Origin: Aureimonas sp. ME7
Lineage (GTDB): Bacteria > Pseudomonadota > Alphaproteobacteria > Rhizobiales > Rhizobiaceae
Assembly (NCBI RefSeq): GCF_903970965.1
Contig: NZ_CAJCKW010000003.1
Location: 248,001 to 312,000, forward strand
DNA: 64,000 nt
Direction: 5' to 3'
The position numbers and the translations under genes were made by a program. Below are positions 36,858 to 45,898 of this stretch, piece by piece. Every line of letters begins with the position of its first letter. Within the stretch, counting starts at the first letter, position 1. The notes beneath the pieces are model-generated. The model did not search any database and was not told the DNA's origin. It was given only the letters and a program-made list of their open reading frames with translations.

Positions 36858-37865
36858 ATGCGCCGAACCGATCCCGCCCGCCTCCCCGACGACATGTGCG
36901 TGATCGCGCTGAACGGGCATGGCGGGCCGGACGTGCTGCAGGTCGAGCGCCGTCCGCTGCCCCGGCCCGGCCCTGGCGAGGTGCTGATCGCCGTGCATGC
37001 GGCCGGGGTCAACCGGCCCGACGTCCTCCAGCGCATGGGAGCCTATCCGCCGCCGCCGGGCGCTCCGGAATGGCCGGGGCTCGAGGTCGCCGGCACGGTG
37101 GCGCTCGCGGGCGAGGGGAGCCGCTGGCAGCCGGGCACGCGCGTCATGTCGCTTCTGGCGGGGGGAGGCTACGCCGAGTACGCGCTGGCTGCGGAAGGGT
37201 CGGTGCTTCCCATCCCCGATGGGATGGGTTTCGCGGAGGCTGCGGCGATCCCCGAGACGTTCCTCACCGTCTGGCACAACGTCTTCCAGCGCGGCGCGCT
37301 GCGGGCTGGCGAGACCTGTCTGGTGCACGGCGGCACGTCCGGCATCGGAACCGTCGCGATCCAGCTCGCCCATGCGTTCGGCGCCTATGTCGCGACCACG
37401 GTCGGCAGCCCCGAAAAGGCCGAGGCCGCGCGCCGGCTCGGCGCGGACCTGGCGATCGACTACCGGAGGGAAGATTTCGTCGAGGTCCTGAAGGGATGGC
37501 GAAACGGGCGCGGGGTCGACCTGACACTCGACATGGTGGGCGGCGACTACCTCGCCCGCAACGTCGCCGTGGCCGCCGACGACGGGCGCATCGTCCAGAT
37601 CGCTCATTTGCGCGGGCGCGAAGCGCCGGTCGATCTCTTCGCCATCATGCGCAAGCGGCTGGTCCTTACGGGCTCGACGCTTCGGGCCCGCGACGCCGCG
37701 TTCAAGGCGGAGCTCGCGGCCGATCTTCAGCGCCACGTCTGGCCGCTGCTCGCGGACGGACGCATCAAGCCGCTGATCGAGGAAACCTACCCGCTGACGC
37801 AAGCGGGCGAGGCGCACCGGCACATGGACCGGGACCATATCGGCAAGGTGGTCCTGACGCTCTGA
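36858..37865 (+). CDS. NAD(P)H-quinone oxidoreductase, zeta-crystallin (QOR) type
   Basis: A 335-aa medium-chain reductase without structural zinc ligands. It shows the N-terminal VEVRRPLPRPGPGEV-like block (VERRPLPRPGPGEVLIAV), HAAGVNRPDVLQR, then LVHGGTSGIGTVAIQLAHAFGA (the nucleotide-binding loop) and YRREDFVE. It belongs to the PIG3/QOR group (PIG3-like: NRPDVLQRMGAYPPPPGAP). The ATG at 36858 has an AAGGAG site; the frame extends to 36495 unsupported. Confidence 0.93.
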   Translation: MRRTDPARLPDDMCVIALNGHGGPDVLQVERRPLPRPGPGEVLIAVHAAGVNRPDVLQRMGAYPPPPGAPEWPGLEVAGTVALAGEGSRWQPGTRVMSLLAGGGYAEYALAAEGSVLPIPDGMGFAEAAAIPETFLTVWHNVFQRGALRAGETCLVHGGTSGIGTVAIQLAHAFGAYVATTVGSPEKAEAARRLGADLAIDYRREDFVEVLKGWRNGRGVDLTLDMVGGDYLARNVAVAADDGRIVQIAHLRGREAPVDLFAIMRKRLVLTGSTLRARDAAFKAELAADLQRHVWPLLADGRIKPLIEETYPLTQAGEAHRHMDRDHIGKVVLTL

Positions 37866-38022
37866 CGTTCGCGGATGACGGCCGTCCAAAACCATGGCGC
37901 GTGCGGTGCATCGTTTTCTTGCGAACCGGGCCCCGCATCCCTATAGTCGTCCCCGAATTCCCGGATCTGTGGCATGACCACAGCCCGCCTGACCGGGGCG
38001 GGCCAACAGGAGACCTTTATCC

Positions 38023-38721
38023 ATGGCTCAGCAGCTTCTGATGCCCAAGGCCACGGCCGTCTGGCTCGTCGACAACACGGCGCTGTCCTTCGAACAGATC
38101 GCCGAGTTCTGCACGCTGCACCCGCTGGAGGTGAAGGCGATCGCGGACGGCGAGGCGGCGCAGGGCATCAAGGGCATGGACCCGATCATCACGGGCCAGC
38201 TGACGCGCGACGAGATCGTGCGCGCCGAAAAGGACGACAAGCTCAAGCTCAAGCTCGCCCCGCCCAAGGTTCGCGTGCCGGAAGCCAAGCGCAAGGGTCC
38301 GCGCTACACGCCGGTCTCAAAGCGCCAGGACCGGCCGAACGCCATTCTCTGGCTGGTGCGCAACCATCCCGAGCTGAAGGACCCGGCGATCTCGCGCCTC
38401 GTCGGCACCACCAAGCACACGATCGAGCAGATCCGCGAGCGTACCCACTGGAACTCGGCCAATCTCCAGCCGATGGACCCGGTGACGCTCGGCCTGTGCT
38501 CGCAGATCGACCTCGACCTCGAGGTCGAGAAGGCCTCGCGCGGCATGCCGCGTCCCGAGGAAGTGGCCGAGGAGGAACGCCTCCTGTCGGCCGCGCAGAC
38601 CCAGAACTACCGCCCGCGCGGCGACGACGAGGAACTGGACGCCGCCGCCGTCTTCGCCAAGCTCACGGCCATGCGCCGCACCGAGCCGGAAGAAGAAACC
38701 GAGGACGAAGACCTGCGCTGA
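38023..38721 (+). CDS. trcR: cell-cycle transcriptional regulator TrcR (DUF1013)
   Basis: A 232-aa DUF1013 protein. Recognisable blocks are MPKATAVWLVDNTALSFEQIAEFC, GIKGMDPI and DPAISRLVGTTKHTIEQIRERTHWN, which look like HTH motifs. DUF1013 proteins are called TrcR in alphaproteobacteria and are linked to the CtrA/GcrA cell-cycle network. The acidic tail ends EEETEDEDLR. The ATG at 38023 has a CAGGAGA site and a terminator follows the gene. Confidence 0.92.
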   Translation: MAQQLLMPKATAVWLVDNTALSFEQIAEFCTLHPLEVKAIADGEAAQGIKGMDPIITGQLTRDEIVRAEKDDKLKLKLAPPKVRVPEAKRKGPRYTPVSKRQDRPNAILWLVRNHPELKDPAISRLVGTTKHTIEQIRERTHWNSANLQPMDPVTLGLCSQIDLDLEVEKASRGMPRPEEVAEEERLLSAAQTQNYRPRGDDEELDAAAVFAKLTAMRRTEPEEETEDEDLR

Positions 38722-38752
38722 GCGGGGCGGCGTTTCGAAAGGCTGGATCATG

Positions 38753-38778
38753 AAAGGCGGCTCTCGGGCCGCCTTTTG
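38753..38778 (+). terminator. Rho-independent terminator of trcR
   Basis: Stem AAAGGCGGC / GCCGCCTTT with loop TCTCGG, then TTG. Confidence 0.8.
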
Positions 38779-38830
38779 TTTGCGTAAGGACCGGCTAGCA
38801 TACCCACGCCCAGAATGGAGATTGGCAAGC

Positions 38831-39364
38831 ATGATGGATCGCGTGGTCGGCAAGCCAATCCAGCGCTCGCGACCGGGTTCGGCACGCATCTTCTGGTATC
38901 TTGCAGCCGTCGCAGCGCCATCCGTTCTCGTCCTCACGGCATTGTCCGGCGTGGGCACGTTCCTGATGTTCCTGACGATCTACCTTGCGGTGAAGGGAGC
39001 GGTGGCAGGGGAGGCTGTTTCCGAAGGTTTCTTGTTCCTGATGCTGATGACTTCGCCCGGCCCGCTCGGTCTCTTCGCGCTTTTCCAACTGGGTTGCGTT
39101 GCCGCTATGGTTTGGGAAGAAGGATTGGCCGGGCTCGACCGCCAGCCGGGGATCGCATGGCGGGGGCTTGCCGTCGGCTCCATACCGCTGCTTCTCGTTC
39201 AAGGGTCCGCGGTTTGGTCGCTGGTATCCGGCGGGCGGGACAAGCTGAGCTTGGAACTGGTCGTAGTGTCCGGCGTGTCGATCCTACCGCTTCTCGCCTA
39301 CATTCTCGCGCGGCTCATCAACGCGCGCCGGCGGGCGAACGGCGCGGAGACGACAGTCTCCTGA
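38831..39364 (+). CDS. unknown membrane protein with four predicted helices
   Basis: A 177-aa protein I do not recognise. Hydrophobic segments lie near residues 20-50, 60-90, 105-125 and 140-165, so it is probably an inner-membrane protein with both ends inside. The codon use is somewhat less GC-rich than its neighbours. The first of two consecutive ATGs (38831, 38834) has a GGAGA site. It stands alone between trcR and the convergent SDR gene. Confidence 0.55.
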   Translation: MMDRVVGKPIQRSRPGSARIFWYLAAVAAPSVLVLTALSGVGTFLMFLTIYLAVKGAVAGEAVSEGFLFLMLMTSPGPLGLFALFQLGCVAAMVWEEGLAGLDRQPGIAWRGLAVGSIPLLLVQGSAVWSLVSGGRDKLSLELVVVSGVSILPLLAYILARLINARRRANGAETTVS

Positions 39365-39425
39365 ACCGTTGCCGATCCTGTGGGCAGGACGAGGGTATCT
39401 CGCCGCGACGAGGAACTCGTCGTCT

Positions 39426-40241
39426 TCAACCGTTGCCGCGAAAGCCGGGATAAAGCGCCATGCCGCCGTCCACGAACAGGGTCTGGCCGACGATGTAGTC
39501 GGACGCGTCGGAGGCGAGAAAGGCAATGACTCGGCCGACATCCTCCGGGTCGCCGACGCGCCCGTGCGGGATGAGCTGGAGCATGGCCTCGAGCCCACCG
39601 GCCTTTTCGCGCTCCAGCTTGTTGATGTCGGTGGCGATGGCACCGGGCGCGACCGCGTTGACCCGGATGCCCTCGACGGCCACCTCCTGTGCGATCGATT
39701 CCATCAGGATCTTCAACCCGCCCTTGGACGCCGCGTAGTTGACGTGGAAGGCCCAGGGAATGCGCTGGTGGACGGAGGAATCGAAGATCAGCTTGCCGAG
39801 CGCGCGGCTCGTCTCCGGGCGCCGCCCCTTCTTGCGGAACCGTCGGACCGCCTCTCGCGCCACGAGGAAACCGCCGGTCAGGTTGGTGCGGATCACCGTG
39901 TCCCAGTCATCCAGCGTCATCTCCGCGAACTTGGCGTCGCGCTGAAGACCGGCGTTGGAGACGACGATATCAAGGGGGCCAAGCGCGTTCTCGGCTTCGT
40001 CGAACATGGCGGCGACGTCGCCTTCCGAGCCGACGTCGCCCTGCACGGCGATCGCGCGCCGTCCGAGTGCGCGGATGGCGGCGGCCGCTTCCTCGGCGGC
40101 GTCCTGCGAGCCGTGGTAGTTCACCGCGACGTCCGCTCCTGCCCGCGCGAGCTCCAGGCACGCGGCGCGCCCGATGCCGGACGATCCTCCGGTCACGAGC
40201 GCGGTTTGGCCGGAAAGGGAGTGCGGGTCAGAAGACGCCAT
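39426..40241 (-). CDS. SDR-family oxidoreductase (glucose 1-dehydrogenase-like)
   Basis: A 271-aa short-chain dehydrogenase. Cofactor loop TGGSSGIGRAACLELA and SNAGL are intact, the catalytic motif is YAASK, and the C-terminal part has VNAVAPGAIATDIN and QTLFVDGGMALYPGFRG, typical of glucose/ribitol dehydrogenase-like SDRs. It overlaps the 3' end of the GH15 gene by 14 bp, so both are in one operon. This suggests oxidation of a sugar released by the GH15 enzyme (inference). The ATG at 40241 has a GAGG site. Confidence 0.9.
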   Translation of the reverse strand: MASSDPHSLSGQTALVTGGSSGIGRAACLELARAGADVAVNYHGSQDAAEEAAAAIRALGRRAIAVQGDVGSEGDVAAMFDEAENALGPLDIVVSNAGLQRDAKFAEMTLDDWDTVIRTNLTGGFLVAREAVRRFRKKGRRPETSRALGKLIFDSSVHQRIPWAFHVNYAASKGGLKILMESIAQEVAVEGIRVNAVAPGAIATDINKLEREKAGGLEAMLQLIPHGRVGDPEDVGRVIAFLASDASDYIVGQTLFVDGGMALYPGFRGNG

Positions 40242-42096
40242 CGGGATCCTCAATCATCTGGAAGCTGGCATTGCTGGGGTCGCCGAGATCGCTGCCGAGC
40301 GCGCGGTCCAGCCAGATCGCCGCCGAGATCAGCGACAGGTGCGTCAAGCCTTGAGGAAAGTTGCCCAGGTGCTCGCCGTCGGTGGAAAGCTCTTCGGCGT
40401 AAAGGCCGAGATGGTTGGCGTAGGAATGCAGCTTCTCGAACAGAAGCCGGGCTTCGCCGACGAAGCCGGAGCGCGCGAGCGCCTCGACGTACCAGAAGGA
40501 GCAGATGGTGAAGAAACCTTCCTCGCCTTCCAGCCCGTCGTGGTTCGACGGCCCGTTGATGTAGCGGCGTACAAGGCAGTCGTGGACGAGATCGCGCTTC
40601 ACCGCCTTCAGCGTGGAAAGCCACATCGGATCTCGCGGGTTGATGAAGCGCACGAGCGGCATGAGAAGCACCACGGCGTCCAGCGTATCGCCACCCTTGA
40701 ACTGGGTGAAGGCGCCGATCTCCGGGTTCCAGAACTCCTCGACGATGGTGCGTTGGATCTTGTCGCGCTCGGCGCGCCAGCGCGCCATGTCGGCGGGCAG
40801 CGATTCACGGTCGGCGATGCGCATGCCGCGATCGATCGCCACCCAGCACATGAGGCGCGAGGACAGATATTCCTTATCCTCGCCCCGGCTTTCCCAGATG
40901 CCCCGATCGGGCAGATGCCAATTGCCGCAAAGCCAGTCCACGAGGCCGGAAAGCTTGGCCCAGACCGAATAGCTCGGCTTTCCCCGCGCCTTGGTCGCGA
41001 TGTAGACCGCGTCCATGAACTCGCCGAAAATGTCCATCTGGCGCTGGTCGAAGGCGCCGTTGCCGACGCGCACGGGCTTCGACCCGGCATAGCCGGAAAG
41101 ATGCGGCAGCTCGACCTCGGTGAGTTCGGAGCGCCCGTCCATCCCGTACATGATCTGGAGACCGGAGCGGTCTGCCTCGCTCCCGGCGATCCGCTCCATC
41201 AGGAAATGGATGAAGGCTTCCGTTTCGTCGAAATAGTGGAGCCGCGACAGCGCATAGAGCGTGAAGGCCGAATCGCGCACCCAGCAGAAGCGGTAGTCCC
41301 AGTTGCGCTCGCCACCGACGACTTCCGGCAGGCCGAACGTGGCGGCGGCGGCGATCGAGCCGTATTTCGAGGATGTCAGGAGCTTCAGCGTCAGCGCCGA
41401 GCGCACCACGAGCTCCCGCCAGTAGGTCGGGTAGCGCCCGCGTGCCACCCAGCCGTGCCAGTAGGCGCGCGTGTCGGCGAAGGCGGAGCGCACGTAGTCG
41501 CGTGTCGGCACCGGCCAGTCCGGGCGCCCCGGGCAGAACACGGCATGGGCGCTCTCGCCCTCGGCAAGATCGACCTCGCCGACGATCGCCTCGCCCTCGA
41601 TGCGCAGCGGGATCGAGGTCCACAGGAACACCCGGTCACGGGTCCCGTCCGAGCCCGTCCACGAGATGCGCGCGCCGCCCTCCACCCGTTCGATCGTGGT
41701 GACGGTGCCCGCATAGTCCGGGCGCGGCTCGAACCGGAGGGCGAAGCGCATCGGCCCCATGATGGCTTTGGCCCGGCGCACGATGCGGCCCGATCCGTCG
41801 ATCGGCATGAAGTCGGACACCTCACCGATCCCGTTCTCACCGAGGAAGCGGGTGATCAGGATGTTGGTGTCGGGCAGGTAGATCTGGCGCCGGCGCATGT
41901 CCTCGGCGGTGGCCCAGAGGCGGAACTCGCCGCCCTTTCCGGGATCGAGCAGAGAGGCGAAGAGCGTCGGCGAATCGATATTGGGATGACAGAAGAAGTC
42001 GATCCGCCCGTCCGGAGTGACGAGCGCCAGCGTGTTGAGATCGCCGATCACGCCATGTTGCGAGATGGGGTTGGGAAGGGGGCGGCTGGACGACAT
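40228..42096 (-). CDS. glycoside hydrolase family 15 protein (glucoamylase/trehalase-like)
   Basis: A 622-aa enzyme. An N-terminal beta-rich region (about 1-230) with ISQHGVIGDLNTLALVTPDGRIDFFCHP precedes the (alpha/alpha)6 barrel. The substrate-pocket stretches are GERNWDYRFCWVRDSAFTLYAL and a C-terminal GEEGFFTICSFWYVEALA, which holds an acidic catalytic candidate. There is no signal peptide, so it works in the cytoplasm, perhaps on trehalose, maltodextrin or glucans. It overlaps the downstream SDR by 14 bp. The start at 42096 is uncertain because the frame stays open to 42651. Confidence 0.9.
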   Translation of the reverse strand: MSSSRPLPNPISQHGVIGDLNTLALVTPDGRIDFFCHPNIDSPTLFASLLDPGKGGEFRLWATAEDMRRRQIYLPDTNILITRFLGENGIGEVSDFMPIDGSGRIVRRAKAIMGPMRFALRFEPRPDYAGTVTTIERVEGGARISWTGSDGTRDRVFLWTSIPLRIEGEAIVGEVDLAEGESAHAVFCPGRPDWPVPTRDYVRSAFADTRAYWHGWVARGRYPTYWRELVVRSALTLKLLTSSKYGSIAAAATFGLPEVVGGERNWDYRFCWVRDSAFTLYALSRLHYFDETEAFIHFLMERIAGSEADRSGLQIMYGMDGRSELTEVELPHLSGYAGSKPVRVGNGAFDQRQMDIFGEFMDAVYIATKARGKPSYSVWAKLSGLVDWLCGNWHLPDRGIWESRGEDKEYLSSRLMCWVAIDRGMRIADRESLPADMARWRAERDKIQRTIVEEFWNPEIGAFTQFKGGDTLDAVVLLMPLVRFINPRDPMWLSTLKAVKRDLVHDCLVRRYINGPSNHDGLEGEEGFFTICSFWYVEALARSGFVGEARLLFEKLHSYANHLGLYAEELSTDGEHLGNFPQGLTHLSLISAAIWLDRALGSDLGDPSNASFQMIEDPDGVF

Positions 42097-42315
42097 GGCG
42101 CGGACGCAGGGACCTACGGATTGGTTCGTCGGCGAAGAAGTCGGGCGGCGGGCGCGAAAGAAAAGGAGCGCGCCCCCGATTGTGGGCCCGATGTTCTTGG
42201 GACGGCGACCGGCCATGCGATTGCCCCATCCCGCTGCATTCGATATCCCAAGAGGAAAGTCGAAGGCTCGGCCGTGCCCATTCGGTGGCGCAAGGCGGGT
42301 CGGCCGGGAGATGTC

Positions 42316-43296
42316 ATGAGCGCAATGGAAGAGAGTCTCCGCAAGGCCCTCAAGGGCGGGGACGCCACCGATCCGGCCTTTCGCGAGGGCATCTATCAGG
42401 CGTCCGAGCGCGCCCTGGAGCGCATGCTGGAAGGGCGCGGGGCCGACGCCGCCGAAGCCGCCGTGCAGCGCGCCAAGCTCGCCGAAACGATCGGCCGGGT
42501 GGAAGCGGACCACGCGCATCTTGCCCCCGCCGCCGGCTCGGGCCCCGCTTTCGACGAGGCGGCCGATGCCACCGCGCCGGGTTCCGAGCCCTACGACGAC
42601 GAGGATGCGCGGGCCCCGCGTGCCTTTGCACCGCCTGAGACGGACGAGCATGAAGACGAGGGCGCGCAGAACTGGACGCCGGGCGGCGATCGGAGCGCTC
42701 CGCCGAGCGCACCGCGCGACAAACGCTCGCCGCTCGCCGTGGTTGCGGCCGCCGTGGTCTTCGCTCTGGTTCTGGCGATCCTCGCCTATTTCGTCGGCGG
42801 CATGATTCGCGGCTCGGACGGTACAACGGGTGCGGACGGGGCGCAGACCTCCTCGCTCGACTGGATCACCGTGTTCGACGGCGACGATCTGGAAAACCTC
42901 TCGGCGCCGAGCGGCGGCCGGATCGAGGCGGCCGCGCGTGCCGATGGGCGCGAGGCCGTCCGGGTTTCGGGGCCGAGCGGCGGGGAGGGCGAGGTGCTGT
43001 TGGCGGTCGGCCCCGGCGTCGTGAGCCGGATCGCGGGCTCCAACGTGCGCGTCGAGATCCGGACCGGCTCGCCGGACGGGGCGGAACGGGAGTTCTCGAT
43101 CCGCTGCCTCTTCAATGGCGCGAGCCTATGCGAGCGCCAGCGCTTCTCCACCACGATGAGCGAAGACGCCTTCATCTTCGAGTTCCCGCTGCCGGCCGAC
43201 GCCAAGTCGCCCGCCAGCATCGCCATCGCACCGGGCATCGACGGCACGGCCAACGATGTCGACGTCTTCTCGCTGCGGCTGCGCCGCATCAGCTGA
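42316..43296 (+). CDS. unknown single-pass membrane protein upstream of phoR
   Basis: A 326-aa protein I cannot assign. The N-terminal 60 residues form a charged helix, followed by an acidic, Pro-rich stretch. One transmembrane helix at about 140-163 (LAVVAAAVVFALVLAILAYF) puts the C-terminal domain (about 175-326) in the periplasm. This is beta-rich with two Cys (IRCLFNGASLCERQ) that may form a disulfide. The ATG at 42316 has a GGGAG site. It precedes phoR by 22 bp and is probably co-transcribed with it. Confidence 0.65.
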   Translation: MSAMEESLRKALKGGDATDPAFREGIYQASERALERMLEGRGADAAEAAVQRAKLAETIGRVEADHAHLAPAAGSGPAFDEAADATAPGSEPYDDEDARAPRAFAPPETDEHEDEGAQNWTPGGDRSAPPSAPRDKRSPLAVVAAAVVFALVLAILAYFVGGMIRGSDGTTGADGAQTSSLDWITVFDGDDLENLSAPSGGRIEAAARADGREAVRVSGPSGGEGEVLLAVGPGVVSRIAGSNVRVEIRTGSPDGAEREFSIRCLFNGASLCERQRFSTTMSEDAFIFEFPLPADAKSPASIAIAPGIDGTANDVDVFSLRLRRIS

Positions 43297-43318
43297 ACCC
43301 GGATCGGAAGCCGAGGGC

Positions 43319-44587
43319 GTGGTGGACGAAACACGGTCCGGCGGGGAGACGGCGCGCCGCTTCCTCCGCTTCCTCCCGGCGGTGGTCTGGTTGATCGGGC
43401 TCGGCGTCCTTGCCCTGCGCGTGCCCGAAGCGCGAGTGGGCGCGCTGGTCTTCACGCTCGTCGGGCTCGTGGCCCATCTCCTCCTGCGCGGTGCCAGCCG
43501 GACCCAGGCGGTCCGCTCGCCGGGCGGGCGCTCCCGCCATGCTCAGCCCTGGCCGGACGGGAGCGTCAAGAGCGTGGTGGAAGCCGTGCGCGAGCCCGCT
43601 CTCGTGATCGACCGGGCCCAGGCGCTGCGCTTCGCCAACGCGGCGGCGCACAAGGCCTTCGGCGCGATGACGCTGGGCGACCCCATCGCCATGCGCTTTC
43701 GCGCGCCCGAACTTCTCGCGGCTCTGGAGCGCGCGATGGAAAGCGGCGAGGCGGGCGCGGAGGAACTGATCGAGCGCCTGCCCGTCGATCGCTCCTGGGG
43801 GATCGACATCCTGCCGCTGCGCATGGCGGGACGCGAGGCGCCGACCTTCTTCCTTCTCCTGTTTCGCGACCACACGCAGGCGCGGCGCCTCGAGCGCATG
43901 CGCACCGACTTCGTGGCCAATGCGAGCCACGAGTTGCGCACGCCGCTCGCCTCGCTCACCGGCTTCATCGAGACGCTCAAAGGGCCGGCGCGCGAGGATG
44001 CGGCCGCCCGGGCCCGGTTCCTCGACATCATGCAGGACCAGGCCCGGCGCATGTCGCGCCTGATCGACGATCTCCTGTCCCTGTCGCGCATCGAAACGCG
44101 GCGGCGCCTTCGATCCGACGAGACGGTGGATCTCGCCGACATCCTGCGCGCCGTCGCGCAGCAACTCGGCCCCCTGGCCGCAGAGGGCGGCATCGCCGTC
44201 GAACTGGCGGGACTGGACGGGGAAGCCGTGTTCGTCAACGGCGATCGCGACGAGCTCATCCAGGTCTTCGCCAATCTCCTGGAAAACGCCTGCAAGTACG
44301 GCGGCGAGGGCGGCCGCGTCGTCGTCGGCATTCGAACCGAGGGGGATACGGCAGAGGCGTTCGTGCGCGATTTCGGCAAGGGCATCGCGCCTCAACACGT
44401 GCCGCGGCTGACGGAGCGCTTCTACCGGGTCGAGGACGGCGCACCGGCGAAGTCGGGAACAGGCCTCGGCCTGTCGATCGTGCGCAACGTCCTGATCCGA
44501 CATCGCACGCGATTGAGCATCGTTTCCAAGCCCGGCGAGGGGGCGACGTTTTCCGTCGTGTTTCCCGCCCGAAACCCGGAAGCGTGA
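43319..44587 (+). CDS. phoR: phosphate-regulon sensor histidine kinase
   Basis: A 422-aa membrane kinase. Two short hydrophobic segments (about residues 20-55) precede a PAS-like domain (about 90-195). The HisKA box FVANASHELRTPLASLTGFIETL has the phospho-acceptor His at about 204, and the HATPase domain has the N-box NLLENACKYGG and GTGLGLSIVRNVLIRH. It phosphorylates PhoB under phosphate limitation. It starts with GTG at 43319 (or 43322) after GGAAGCCGAGG. The pst genes follow, which supports the role. Confidence 0.94.
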   Translation: MVDETRSGGETARRFLRFLPAVVWLIGLGVLALRVPEARVGALVFTLVGLVAHLLLRGASRTQAVRSPGGRSRHAQPWPDGSVKSVVEAVREPALVIDRAQALRFANAAAHKAFGAMTLGDPIAMRFRAPELLAALERAMESGEAGAEELIERLPVDRSWGIDILPLRMAGREAPTFFLLLFRDHTQARRLERMRTDFVANASHELRTPLASLTGFIETLKGPAREDAAARARFLDIMQDQARRMSRLIDDLLSLSRIETRRRLRSDETVDLADILRAVAQQLGPLAAEGGIAVELAGLDGEAVFVNGDRDELIQVFANLLENACKYGGEGGRVVVGIRTEGDTAEAFVRDFGKGIAPQHVPRLTERFYRVEDGAPAKSGTGLGLSIVRNVLIRHRTRLSIVSKPGEGATFSVVFPARNPEA

Positions 44588-44613
44588 AAAGTCATAAATC
44601 GCAATGGTTTAGG

Positions 44614-44642
44614 GTGTCATAAAACCTATATCCATCCGTCAT
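44614..44642 (+). promoter_or_regulatory. PHO-box-like PhoB site upstream of pstS
   Basis: Three 7-mers at an 11-bp period: GTGTCAT (44614), CCTATAT (44625), CCGTCAT (44636). The spacing and two near-consensus copies match tandem PhoB boxes (consensus CTGTCAT). Another GTCAT lies at 44591-44595 but out of phase. This would activate pstSCAB-phoU-phoB in low phosphate. Confidence 0.7.
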
Positions 44643-44730
44643 ATAAGGATCGCCGAGGGTCGCTAGATCAATGGCCGAACCGGTGCCGCAGACCTGAAGA
44701 ACACAGCCGGCGGTTCGCTTTCGAAACTCC

Positions 44731-45795
44731 ATGACGGAGACAACCTCGGTGTTGACCCAATCGCTTGCCGGCCTCGCGCTCGGCGCCGCCTTCGCGCTTT
44801 CGAGCCCCGCCTTCGCCCAGACCGCCGAGCCGATCCAGGCGGCGGGCTCGTCGACCGTTCTGCCCTATGCGCAGATCGTCTCGGAGAACTTCGGTGAAGT
44901 GTATCCGGACTTCCCGACCCCGGTCGTCGAATCGGGTGGCACGTCGGGCGGCTTCCGCCAGTTCTGCCAGGGCGTCGGCTCGGCGACGGTGGACATCGCC
45001 AACGCCTCGCGTCCGATCTCGGCCTCCGAGAAGAAGGCCTGCATGGACGCCGGCGTGAACGAGATCCAGGAAGTGCGCTTCGGCTACGACGGCATCGTCT
45101 TCGCCTCCGCCGCCCAAGGTCCCGATTTCGCCCTGACGCCCGAGTTCGTCTTCAAGGCGATGGCGGCCAAGGTGGTGAAGGACGGCAAGGTCGTCGACAA
45201 CACGGCGGCCAACTGGAACGAGATCGACGCTTCGCTTCCCTCGCAGCCGATCGCCGCCTTCATCCCTGCCGAGAACCACGGCACGCGCGAGGTCTTCGAG
45301 GAGAAGCTGCTCGCCGCCGGCTGCGAGGCCTCCGGCACGCTCGAAGCCTACAAGGCGTCGGGCATGGACGAGAAGGCCGCCAAGGAACAGTGCCATCAGG
45401 TGCGCAACGACGGCAAGGCGACCGACATTTCGGGCGACTACACCGAGACGCTGGCCCGCATCGCCGCCAACCCGCAGGGCGTCGGCGTCTTCGGTCTCGC
45501 CTTCTACGAGCAGAACCAGGACAAGCTGAAGGTCGCGACCGTGTCGGGCGTCACGCCCTCGGTCGAGACCGTGGCGTCGGGCGAGTATCCGGTGTCGCGC
45601 CCGCTGTTCTTCTATGTGAAGAAGGCGCATCTGGGCGTCGTTCCCGGCCTCTCGGAGTTCGTCGACTTCTTCCTGTCCGAGCAGATGGCCGGCCCCGACG
45701 GCCCGCTCGCCCAGTACGGCCTCGTTCCCGCGCCCGACGCGCAGCGCGAGGAAGCCCGCCAGAAGTTCACGGCCGGCACCACGATCGAGGGCTGA
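44731..45795 (+). CDS. pstS: phosphate ABC transporter substrate-binding protein
   Basis: A 354-aa periplasmic protein binding phosphate for PstCAB. A signal peptide ends near PAFAQ, and the mature protein begins with AEPIQAAGSSTVLPYAQIV. The phosphate-contact motifs are visible as AGSST, ESGGTSGGF and ASRPIS. The ATG at 44731 lacks a good ribosome site; an in-frame GTG at 44749 has GGAG 9 bases upstream, so the real start may be there. A PHO box lies about 100 bp upstream. Confidence 0.96.
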   Translation: MTETTSVLTQSLAGLALGAAFALSSPAFAQTAEPIQAAGSSTVLPYAQIVSENFGEVYPDFPTPVVESGGTSGGFRQFCQGVGSATVDIANASRPISASEKKACMDAGVNEIQEVRFGYDGIVFASAAQGPDFALTPEFVFKAMAAKVVKDGKVVDNTAANWNEIDASLPSQPIAAFIPAENHGTREVFEEKLLAAGCEASGTLEAYKASGMDEKAAKEQCHQVRNDGKATDISGDYTETLARIAANPQGVGVFGLAFYEQNQDKLKVATVSGVTPSVETVASGEYPVSRPLFFYVKKAHLGVVPGLSEFVDFFLSEQMAGPDGPLAQYGLVPAPDAQREEARQKFTAGTTIEG

Positions 45796-45808
45796 TCCCT
45801 CCTGAAAG

Positions 45809-45867
45809 GAGCGCGGCTCGAAAGGGGCGCGCTCTTCGCATCCCGGCGGCCCGGCGATACGGGCCGC
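45809..45867 (+). other. two hairpins between pstS and pstC
   Basis: Stem GAGCGCG / CGCGCTC (45809-45815 with 45828-45834) and stem GCGGCCCG / CGGGCCGC (45846-45853 with 45860-45867). Neither has a strong T-run. They may stabilise the pstS message or reduce read-through to pstC, giving more PstS than PstC; this is inference. Confidence 0.55.
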
Positions 45868-45898
45868 ATCGTTCATCCCCTTCCGGAGACGGCGGACG

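Noticed and set aside
40174-42315. Long upstream extension of the membrane-protein frame (opposite the GH15 and SDR genes)
   Set aside because: It lies antisense to two well-supported enzymes and reads as low-quality His/Arg/Val sequence. The real start is at 42316 with a GGGAG site.
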